DNA from: Haemonchus contortus
Taxonomy: Eukaryota; Nematoda; Chromadorea; Rhabditida; Trichostrongylidae
Assembly (NCBI GenBank): GCA_000469685.2
Contig: LS997566.1
Span: 44,875,442-44,939,441 of the forward strand
Direction of reading: 5' to 3'
Length of the DNA stretch: 64,000 bases
Below the pieces are notes generated by a model. That model saw only the letters and a program-made list of their open reading frames with translations, ran no database searches and was not told the origin of the DNA. Position 1 is the stretch's first letter. Each line of letters opens with the position of its first letter. Shown here piece by piece: positions 45,209 through 54,116 of the stretch. The position numbers and the translations under genes are program-made.

Positions 45209-45829
45209 GTGCTAAAATGCTCGCCCTTTGGTTCGTTTCCCCCTATTCCTCCTCCGGCTTTTCCCCTTCTCCTTGTATCCTCTTCTCATTTTTCTTCTTC
45301 TTCATCAGTATCTTCTCTAATTCATTCTCTTCCTTGTCTCCCTTTTTTCCTTTTTAATGGTCAGCCGTCGCCCAGTTTTTCTGAGAGTCGTCAGTACGTG
45401 CCACAACATCGCCGTTCCCCGTCTCCCAGTTCTTCTGGCAGTCGCCGGTCTGTGCTTGCACGCCGACGTCAGCCTTCCCCCAGTCCCTCTGGAACCCGTC
45501 AGTCTGTGCCCGTTGATCGTTCCCACATCAGATGTTGCTTCTGTCGTCAGAACCACTACTCCGCGGACTGTAACGTCGTTACGGAACTTACCGACCGAGC
45601 ATTTAGAGCTGTCAACGAAGGACGATGTCTCATCTGCCTGTACCTCCATTCTCCAGGATTTTGCCGCCGCGACGCCGAGTGCCGTTTCTGTGGATCTAAG
45701 AAACACCATCCCGCAGTTTGCCCCAGAAGTCTCTATGTGGAACGAGATTTCGACATGGACTACAACGCCTTCTTCAAGGACATGTACGACCTGTATTTGG
45801 ATTATTACCGCCGGAATACCCGCGACTAG
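45209..45829 (+). CDS. Gag-like protein with tandem zinc knuckles (BEL/Pao type), 206 aa
   Basis: Open from the ATG at 45,209 to the stop before 45,830. The first 100 residues are Ser/Pro/Arg-rich and the true start is unsure. The C-terminal third carries zinc-binding knuckles: CCFCRQNHYSADC, then CLICLYLHSPGFC, then CRFCGSKKHHPAVC. Three spaced knuckles ending in HH..(x)C are typical of BEL/Pao nucleocapsids, which bind element RNA in virus-like particles. No protease or polymerase follows. It is the only sizeable frame in the element's interior that shows a domain. Confidence 0.7.
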   Translation: MLKCSPFGSFPPIPPPAFPLLLVSSSHFSSSSSVSSLIHSLPCLPFFLFNGQPSPSFSESRQYVPQHRRSPSPSSSGSRRSVLARRRQPSPSPSGTRQSVPVDRSHIRCCFCRQNHYSADCNVVTELTDRAFRAVNEGRCLICLYLHSPGFCRRDAECRFCGSKKHHPAVCPRSLYVERDFDMDYNAFFKDMYDLYLDYYRRNTRD

Positions 45830-46649
45830 TCGACACACCATCAGTCACCCTCAGTTCCTGTCGTTCTCAGTTCCTGTCGTCAGTAAGCTGTTGCCGTACC
45901 ATCAGTTCTTGCCGATGCTGGTCATCGCCCCCAACGTCCTGACGTCAGATCTGTCGACTTCAGTACTTGCCGCCACCAACATCAGCACAACTTTCTGCAT
46001 TGACCCTTAGTGGGATTTGGGTTAAGATCATACCCCGGCGTTGAGAGATCGCCATTCTGAGCATTGCACTTCGTTGGGAATAACATCACCCCCCTGCCGA
46101 ATTGGCCAAGCGAGGTTTGGTATCTCTTCCTCGCACTTGTAATGACCCTTGGCGTGAAGGACGCCTCGTAGGAAATTTCCTTCAAGTCGTTAATCCGTCA
46201 AAGTTAATATCAGTCATTGCCGCCAATCGTCAGTCGAGCCACAATTGTGCAACGTCAGTCAACGTCGTTATCCTCAGTCGTGTCCAATTCCACCCGACAC
46301 CAGTGCAATTCATGCAATCAGTTGTGATACGTGCATATTCGTTTTTATTGTCTTTATTTTTCTTATTTAGCTCATTTACTATGTAATCTCCTTTTTATAT
46401 CTCAGTTCCTACCGGTCATTTACCTCCCCATGCTTTACTCGTGAAGCTCACATATATCTACCTATATTTACTCCATTACCTCATCATATATTTGTGTGTA
46501 TATGTAATTTGTATTTTCTCTCTTCCTCTCCTCTCTGGTCAGCACTCAGTCAGGCAGAAGCCAGCCGTCATCAGCCGTCACACGCATTGTCGCACGTCGT
46601 CAGCCGTTCCATCGCCACTCCAGCAGTCGTATTTTGTCTCGCCCCGGAG

Positions 46650-47400
46650 TGTCGCGACTTACGTGCGACCGTGAGCCCCCCGCTGGAAAATATCGTGCTC
46701 CAATGCGGAACCGCGTCGCAGTACGTTCAAATGGCAGAAGCTTCCGGAAGCGCGGGAACGTTAGCCACGCTGGCAATATTTCATCATCAGTCAGTGTCAG
46801 TATGTGAGTCGTCGTCGCTGCCGTCTCCGCGCGTGGTGCGCTCGTCATCTTCAGCCGTCGCCGCTTCTGCACCGGTTCTTATTGTCATCAGCGGTGCCCG
46901 GATCTTCAGACGTCCCGTGTCAATCTCAGTCGATGCGAAGAACAACATCACCATCAGCTGAAGTTAACAACCTCGACACGCCTACTCAGCGGTACCCTTT
47001 TCTGGTTATGTTTTGACTTCAGTCGCTGACCATTTCTCCTTTTCTCTTTCCATTTCATTTCTATTGCATCATCCTTTTCGTATATAATTTCCATGTAGTG
47101 TATAACAGTTTCTATAATATGTTTATTCTCATAAACCGTATAATTACAATAGTGTAGTTCTCAATCACGCGTTTTAACGCGGAATATTTTGGTCATAAGT
47201 TTGCATCATATGTCCTATTAGTCCTCAGCAGAGCCGGGAGGGGATTAGGGCCCTGTAGGTGTCCCAGTGGCAGGCAGTAGGGCATTCAGGTGCGACTTAC
47301 CCCTCCAGAGGAAGTGTGGGCCCTTACAATACCCACATTCTGGCGTGACCTTGGGTCCCGCCGCCGATGCAGTTCAGCCATAGGGACCGGGGTCGCGACA
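46650..47400 (+). repeat. 3' LTR (751 bp)
   Basis: Same length and ends as the 5' LTR, followed directly by the GGCTG target duplication. Differences seen include 'cagccgtcc'/'cagacgtcc', 'ggttctg'/'ggttatg', 'ttcatat'/'ttcgtat', 'tagcgtag'/'tagtgtag', two near 44,455-44,475 and one near the end. Confidence 0.9.
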
Positions 47401-47405
47401 GGCTG

Positions 47406-47733
47406 GATCACTATTGAAAGAGCCTGTTTTCCCGAACGAACTGCTCCTGCTTCCAAAATTTTGTTTTTGTGGAATGTTGTCGAGCACTCGAATATGACTA
47501 CCGGATTCTGACTGATCTCTAATCACATTAACATCATGTCTTTTGATGAATTTAAAGTGATTCTGAAATGATTGGTCATCAAATTCGATCAGAAGTCTAA
47601 ACAAATCTGTCTAATCAGAGTACAGAAGGTAAATTCAGATTCCTGTCATGTTTATTTTATTTTTAACTCCAAACACACTCCAATAAGAATTTCTCCTATA
47701 CAGGTGGCAGTTACTTCTCTTCGTTGAGTCGTC
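47406..47733. other. 3' flank of carboxylesterase Y
   Basis: Short spacer between the BEL/Pao element and the esterase stop codon. 47,635-47,700 ('gattcctgtcatgtttattt', 'aactccaaacacactccaat') resembles 54,015-54,075 below carboxylesterase X, so the duplicated block includes the 3' flank. No gene. Confidence 0.6.
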
Positions 47734-50700
47734 CTACAGCTCGTTTTTCACGATCCTATCGACTCTTCCTGTCGCAGCCTGCTTTATGAGATCGTAGCCG
47801 TATTTCCGTAGTTCGTGCCAGAGGGCTGTTGGCTCTAGTAAAGAAATATTTTCAGGAGGTAGAGGCATAATTAGGGGCAGGATCAGTTGCACACATACCG
47901 TTATAGAAACCCTGTTCCATTCGAGGTTTGGGTGAGATGGCCAAATAACGAAGATCCGTCGATGTTCCAACATCTTGCCATGGCCCGTGCTGGTTCAATG
48001 GAACCCTGTAATCGTCTATCTGAATAAATAAATAAATAAATAAATAAATATGCCATTGTTCCCATTGTGGGTTCATGAGTACTTTCGAAAACTTCTTACA
48101 TGGCGTAGATGTGAACAAATGTGGTGATACCTCCTTGAAAGCAGGGCAAGAGAAAGGGAATGAAAGAAAGTTTTCATAGCAAACAAATATAAAAGGAGCA
48201 AGAACAAGTAAAGCAACAAATAGGCTACATGTTGGGCATCAACTGAACCTGCAAGATTTGGCCATAAACCAAAAGGAAGAAAAATGAAGGCTAAATCGTC
48301 CGTCTATTCCTAAGTGACGAAGATTACGGTCTGCATGAAATACACCGTCCTAGAGGTGGACGACAAACCCTTTCTCATCTGAGCGGAAGCACCCCAACCA
48401 TTGAGACCACCGTTTCCGGCCCGTGCTACTTTTATATCGACTCACCCTGTTTTGACGAAATTTATGAACGATTGCTGAACAACGTCGGCCACAATCTGCT
48501 CGGTTTCATCGATTTCGAACTCGCCCATTGCGAAGATGTCGAACATATAGGGGTACTCGTTAACATGCGTAGATCCTTAATGAAAAATCTAGTCGCCGAT
48601 TCTTCTCACTAATAAAAATGAATTCAAGGGTGATGTAGTCGGAGCACGACTCCTAGAGGTTATGTGTAGTAGACAATTTTCAAGTTAAACATACATAGCT
48701 CCTTTGAGAATCGAACCTTTTAACCTCTTCGGTAAGTCGTCAGGCCAAATTGCTTTGTTGTAGTGATTGAAGGAATAAGCAAAAAGGTCCCATCCTTTTT
48801 CGCGACGTGATAAGATGCCATCTACGGAAGGCACATTGAACATGACATCGCTGATAAACTGAAATCATCTCGGAGGTGGGAATGGAGGGGCATTTTGCGA
48901 GGTATAAACTGCAAAACTTGAAATGAATGATGTCGCCCACCTCTGTGTATCTGTCAAGATAGAAATCATACGATTCCTCCTCATCTCTATCGACATAATA
49001 AGCAATGACTTTGTCAATCACCTCATCCGTATTGCTCTCGAAAAATTCGTGTCGAATGAGCCTCTATAAGGATAAAGGATAAAGTTTCTGGCGTTAACCC
49101 CGTCTGAGGGATGCGCCCCCGCACTCGACTTCCATTCAGAATCGTAGTGGCGTAATGAGTGCTTATGTGGCCTATACAATGACTTGCGGTGGCCAGCCAA
49201 TGTACAAGTCAGTGCTTTTATCCTCCCAGACAAGTCTGGTACCAATTCACCGACCCCGGAGGGATGGAGGGCTTGGTTGGCCTAGGCGGGCATCGATCCG
49301 AGATTCGAACCCCTGACCGTGCGTGTGATATAGTGCGCCACTTGCCACTACACCATCTCTGCCCTGAGCCTCTATAAATGTGGTTAATGTGCCCAGATCT
49401 TCCGCCAGCTTATGTTAGCCCGTTTGGATCACCATCGAATAATTTATTACACGATCATCTATGTGATCAGAAGGTAATATTCCATTCACCAAACAAACCC
49501 CCCCCCCGACCCAAAAACCCAACAATCAATGATTTTCTGAACATGCGGTGAGCACCCCCACCAGGAACCCTTCTGCACCTAATTGGGCTCCCATTTTGTG
49601 AAATTCAAGAAATGCAAAAGCAAAGGAACGACTGTATAGAACAAGTAACATTACCTTAATAGTCGCTACCAGCTTGTCTCTGTTCCATAGCAGGAAATCA
49701 TCAGGACTGATTCCCAAATTACTAAGGATCGTGTGTGCGCGGGCTTTTATAGCTGAAAAGGCGAAAGATAGCCGAAATGCGCTGCAATCAAGCCGACTGC
49801 AGCATGAACTTACTGAAAAAAGCTGCTTCTTTATCCGAAATGCCTATAATCGAGGCTTTCGGGGGTGCAGTGGCAGCCATCTCGTCCGGGTCTTGTAGGA
49901 ACTCGCCGTCAATCACAGGTCCCCACTTGACACAGTCAAGTCCAGAGTTTGCGTAGCCATGAAATCTTGAATATTCGAGATGTCCCAGACCACGAAAAAT
50001 AATCTGTGGAGCACAAACTCCAACATGACTCACTGACCACTTTCTCGGTAGCTGCGTAGATCTCTTCTACGGTTTTACGCTTCATACAGTTCTTAAGGTC
50101 CTCAGTGCACTCTAGTACCTTCAATTAAATAAACTCAAAATTCGAAGTCCGTAGCAGGCTGGATATTTACCTCAGCAAGTTCCAATGAGTTTTTGGGCAC
50201 ATTCGGGCCCATTGCCCAAGAAACCCACGGAGACCCCGACATTTCGATTGATCGTGCAATGTAATCTAGAGTTCTTGGATTTGGAGCAGGTAAATCGGCA
50301 CTTTCAATTTACCTCTTGAAACGGGACTGAGCAGAAGTTGACCAACTGCTGCACCACCGGCGCTCAATCCCCAAGCGGTGATTCGAGATGGATCAGCTCC
50401 CATATTCTCTGCATTTTCGTACACAAACTAAATTAATCGAAATCTAATAGCACATAGAAACTAGCAACTATCAGCTTGGTAACTAACTGGTAACTGGTGG
50501 TAAGTAACTGGGAAATTTTCTAAATGTTTCAGACATTCATTTTGAAGGGTAACCACATGTTTTTCAGTAAATTTTTTATAGTCCAGGTCTAGGTTAGACA
50601 TTTTATGATCAACTTAGTATTGAATAAATATTTCCCTAAGCATTTGTGGTCAAATTAGGATTAAATAAATATTTTTTGGGAAAAAGGTAATTATACTTTT

Positions 50701-52466
50701 CTAAACCTCACACCATTACTTTATTGTCAACCTTGTAGATTACAGAAAGAGGTTGGCACTCCTCAGGTGAAGACCATTACGTCACAATAAGAAATCCTTC
50801 AATGCTGAAAATCAAATAGAGAATAACCTTGACAGCTTCAGCCATGTCGAACAATCCAAGGTTTCCAGGCATTCGAGAATCTCCCGAAGAGAAGAAGCCT
50901 AAACATCCAATACGACTTGAGTTTTTAGCATCGCAGTAGTAATAGTAGTGTTTTCGCTCAGATTAAAGCGAGCGTCACTTTTAAGCTTCCTGTAAGGAAT
51001 CCTATAGGAGCGACTACTTTTCACATGATTCTACTACTAATTCCATTGTTCCTGTATTTCTTACTTGTTGCTGCATTCTGCTACATTCCTTCGCGCGCGG
51101 CGTCTTCTCGCCGCGACGCGACAATTTCGTTCCTACTGTACCACACCTCAAATTTAGTGTAACCTCGATATTCATTCGGAAGGACCCATACATGGGGTCT
51201 ACATTAAACTGAAATTTTTGAAAAACTAGCATAAGATGGGGCACACCCCCTTACTTTGTTTTCAGAGCCACAAATTCAAACTCATTTCATAATCATAAAT
51301 TACCGTATACGCCCAAGCGATACTGTAGAGTGACCACGATTATGTCATGCGGTATGTAGATATCCGCGAATCCCTTGTAACCATACAGGCTGGCTGAACC
51401 TATTTCGTAGCCACCACCATGAACCCATAGCAGAATCGGGTACCCACCAGCTGGTGCCTGTAGGAACAATGAATTTTAGACAAAACAAAGTTGGCAGACT
51501 GAACAGTAGGTGCTGCCTAATTAGATGTGCAAATGATTACCGTTCTCTTTGGTCGAATCACATTGACTGTTAAGCAATCTTCACTGGGATCCGGCGATAG
51601 GGCAGCTTTACGTGCGTGTGGATGACAGGTGGCACCGAACTGAGTCCCATTACGGACTCCTTTCCATGGCACGACGGGAACAGGTTTCTGAAAATGTTCC
51701 GCTCCAGTCGAAGTCTACTATCAAAACACCGCCATCATTACAAGTCAAATTCAGTAGCCTTTTTCGAGTGAGAAATTTTCAGTGAAGGAGTGGATTCACC
51801 GTTTTTCGAAGCGTATTGGTCTGAAAAATCGGGCGGAGATGGTGTAATGGCAAGTTATACACTTTCTCACACGCATGGTCACGGGTTCGAATTCCGGAGC
51901 GATATCCGCCTAGGTCAAAAAAGCCTTCCACCCCTCCGCGTCAACTGATACCAGACTCGACCGGGAGGATAAAAGCACCGATTTGCACATCGGCTGGCCA
52001 CGGTAAGTCATTGTATAGGCCACATACGATTCAGTGCGCTACTACGATTCTAAATGGAAGCCGAATGCGGGGGCGCCTCTCTCAGATGGTCTGACTAACG
52101 CCCAAAGACTTTACCCTTCATCCTTCAATGGTCTAATCAACAGACTTGGGCGTTGGTGTTGTTATACGCTCATTATTAGTGTCCTTAGCAGAAGCAAGGC
52201 AGATAGTGTCACTCTCGATGCAGTTCACTTAGAAGCGAGCTGTAGACGAGACTCTTGCTCTGCTCTTCATAGTTCTGGGTGAAGATGCTCACCTCAAATC
52301 TCAGTTCACCTATGGGTGCAGCGGCGTATGGTATCCCAAGAAACACTTCGGCAACTTCACCGCCTTTCGTGGAATATTCGAAACCATGAACACTTCCAGG
52401 TTTCAATTCGAGAATCTGAGCGAAAGAGCAGGCTGTGCTGGAGACCAGCAACAGAACGCCTATCAT
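47734..52466 (-). CDS. Carboxylesterase Y (type-B/COesterase family), 14 exons, 565 aa
   Basis: Hydrolyses carboxylic esters; the signal peptide (residues 1-16) and C-terminal KNEL place it in the secretory pathway, likely the ER lumen. Exons: 52293-52466, 51541-51687, 51304-51457, 50828-50898, 50313-50427, 50171-50265, 50030-50118, 49814-49965, 49655-49752, 48941-49063, 48717-48858, 48446-48575, 47899-48005, 47734-47834; phases join to 1,698 nt. Hallmarks: GIPYA and ELRFE in exon 1, EDCL and NVIRP in exon 2, oxyanion HGGGYEIG at 120-127, nucleophile elbow GLSAG with Ser204, acid Glu328 in DKEAAFF, His457 in STHVNEYPY. The exon 7/8 junction was chosen because it works in both paralogues. A SINE lies six bases before exon 10, yet an acceptor survives. 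Length is normal for the family. Regulation is not visible. Confidence 0.9.
48021..48050. repeat. (AAAT/AATA)n microsatellite
   Basis: Seven or so 'aata' units in the intron before exon 13 of carboxylesterase Y. Confidence 0.85.
49070..49364 (-). mobile_element. tRNA-derived SINE with 13-bp target duplication, at the edge of exon 10
   Basis: Full-length SINE in minus orientation, tail at 49,070 ('ggataaaggataaagttt') and tRNA-like head ending 'tctctgccc'. Both sides carry TGAGCCTCTATAA (49,057-49,069 and 49,365-49,377). The duplication contains the esterase acceptor TATAG and the first bases of exon 10, so a usable acceptor remains beside the exon, with the SINE tail now supplying the upstream intron sequence. 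Confidence 0.9.
49497..49508. repeat. Poly-C run
   Basis: About 12 consecutive C in an esterase Y intron. Confidence 0.9.
51020..51150 (+). repeat. Dispersed repeat with hydrophobic open frame, copy 2
   Basis: Matches 615-745 and 57,480-57,600 ('gattctactactaattcc', 'tgtatttcttacttgttgct', 'ctacattccttcgcgcg'). It encodes MILLLIPLFLYFLLVAA in the shared frame. In the intron between exons 3 and 4 of carboxylesterase Y. Confidence 0.45.
51833..52127 (+). mobile_element. tRNA-derived SINE in intron 1 of carboxylesterase Y
   Basis: 'gggcggagatggtgtaatgg' head, box-B-like 'ggtcacgggttcgaatt', 'cttccacccctccgcgt', 'cattgtataggccacatac', tail 'cccaaagactttaccc'. No matching insertion occurs in intron 1 of carboxylesterase X. 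Confidence 0.8.
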
Positions 52467-52772
52467 CTGAAATTAAGATTTCCTCAACGAATTTTCCTCG
52501 AGACCGAATGAAAACAAAAATTCAATCCATCAAAAACCACAAGAAGGTGCTGAGGTTCAATAATCACATGAAAATACCATATTTGGCCCAATTCCAGGCC
52601 GAATTCACTTGCAGAACAATTTACTACTACTATGAACTGACTATGACTTGGTTCAAAGAAGCTGGCATCAAAGCTACTCAGGTCATGGTTTGCGCCTTTG
52701 TGTAGGCCGCTTATATCCTCCCACCGCCATCTATATCCCTACCAAGTGAAACCATTATAGCTTCAGAGCTGA

Positions 52773-53105
52773 ATAATTGAGGAATTCCCTCCAAACACCA
52801 GGGAGGCACAGCTGAACAGAGCGGGCTTACCGAGCAGACCTTCTTTCTTATTCGAGCCCACTAAAGACCGGTTTGTTCAGTGTGATAAGCTGGTCAAGAA
52901 ACTCTTCTCCTACTCTTTCGAAAAATATCTAGGAATTAGAGGTATCAATGACCAAGTACGAACAGTTGCCAATCAAATGGTTTTTATAAACCTTGATGAG
53001 CTTATAAAGATTCCAACCAGTAAGCGAACCTTCATCCTCAACTATTGCGAAAGGGTAATGGGTGATATATGTAGTTATAAGATTTTAAAAAGACTGAAAT
53101 CGTAA
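52773..53105 (+). other. 110-codon open frame without start, unknown protein fragment
   Basis: Open from just after TGA (52,770-52,772) to TAA (53,103-53,105). It reads as ordinary globular protein: PSFLFEPTKDRFVQCDKL, then KKLFSYSFEKYLGIRGINDQ, VRTVANQMVFINLDELI and YCERVMGD. No ATG near its start, no clear acceptor or donor, and no copy beside carboxylesterase X. It may be an exon of an unmarked plus-strand gene, a mobile-element fragment, or chance. No family is recognised. Confidence 0.3.
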
Positions 53106-53109
53106 TGAA

Positions 53110-53520
53110 CGGAACGTTGCAATGCTATATGGTGCTAGCGCATGAACTTCTTAGAGGTTCCAACTCCGCCTGATAAGCTTCTTATCACTGCTAACCATCT
53201 GACCATCGGAGGCGAACCTCTTTTGCGCGCTTCGAAGTTGTCTATGCAAAGGTTGCCATGTCATATGATGGGACCAGGTTCTTTGTGGACCACCTCGATT
53301 GGGCGAGCTGTATCTTCGTGAGAATTTATCGAAAATCAGTATATTCCCATTCAGATTATGGTATCTTTCGGACCACCCAAAGATAGCCTATAAACTTTGA
53401 GCGAGTTCATAGGGGATCTTTGGGTGGTCCGAAAGATGATGTTATACTGCGACCTGACCAGTGTGCTTTACCTATCACAGTAGCACATCGTTAGCTGATT
53501 GATATGCAGTTTCTTGCCCA
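53110..53520. repeat. Duplicated upstream block, copy near carboxylesterase Y
   Basis: Closely matches 62,600-63,000 ('aactccgcctgataagcttc', 'gggcgagctgtatc', 'atctttgggtggtc', 'ctgaccagtgtgctttacct'). It is part of the block duplication that produced the two esterases. The frame in the other copy is not kept here, arguing against a gene. Inside it a 20-odd-base motif 'gatctttgggtggtccgaaa' also occurs in inverse at about 53,362-53,388, giving a local palindrome. Confidence 0.65.
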
Positions 53521-53820
53521 GGGGCGGAGGTGCTGTAGGGGCAAGTGGCGCACTATATCACGCGCACGGTCAGGGATTCGAATCCCGGATCGATGCCTGC
53601 CCAGGCCAACCAAGCCTTCCATCCCTCCGGGGTCGGTGAATTGGTACCAGACTCGTCTGGGAACATAAAAGCACTGACTTGTACATCGGCTGGCCACCGC
53701 AATTCATTGTATAGGCCACATACGCATTCAATCTGCCACTACGAATCTGAATGGAAGTCGTGTGCGGGGGCGCATCCCTCAGACGGGATTGATTAACGCC
53801 AAAAACTTTATCCTTTATCA
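53521..53820 (+). mobile_element. tRNA-derived SINE, best-preserved plus copy
   Basis: Head 'ggggcggaggtgctgtaggg', box-B 'ggtcagggattcgaatccc', body 'ccttccatccctccggggt', 'gtacatcggctggcc', tail 'gccaaaaactttatccttta'. The paralogous site near 63,000 lacks it ('cttcttgttcagatat' uninterrupted), so insertion followed the duplication. Confidence 0.85.
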
Positions 53821-53894
53821 GATATTTACCTCGCTAAAATGCCGACACGCTTCTTGTTATGAGTTTCTCTTCGGGGCACTAGCTTTTACCAGAT

Positions 53895-53955
53895 TCTGTG
53901 TGTGTGCTGTGTGTGTATGTGAGTGTGCTTTATGTGTGTGTGAGTGAGTGTAGGG
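53895..53955. repeat. TG-rich microsatellite
   Basis: Interrupted tgtg/gtgag repeats; frames across it are compositional. Confidence 0.8.
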
Positions 53956-54116
53956 TGAATTGTTGCACTTCGCAGTGCAACAATTCAATCCAAAAGTAGC
54001 ACAAAAGGAAGAAATTCAGATTTCTGTCGTATTTATTTCATTTAACTATTCAAAATAAACACTTCAATAAGAACAACTGATGTACATCGATAACTGGTTC
54101 CTTTCGCTAAGTTCAT

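Larger units (their letters stand above)
43798..47400 (+). mobile_element. Non-autonomous BEL/Pao-like LTR retrotransposon, 3,603 bp, intact ends
   Basis: Two direct repeats of 751 bp (43,798-44,548 and 46,650-47,400) start TGTCGCGAC and end GTCGCGACA. A 5-bp target duplication GGCTG borders the element (43,793-43,797 and 47,401-47,405). I count about seven differences between the LTRs, so insertion was recent. The 2.1-kb interior has a primer site and a gag-like frame but no protease, reverse transcriptase, RNase H or integrase, so it must rely on enzymes from another copy. The zinc-finger layout of its gag points to BEL/Pao. Confidence 0.9.
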
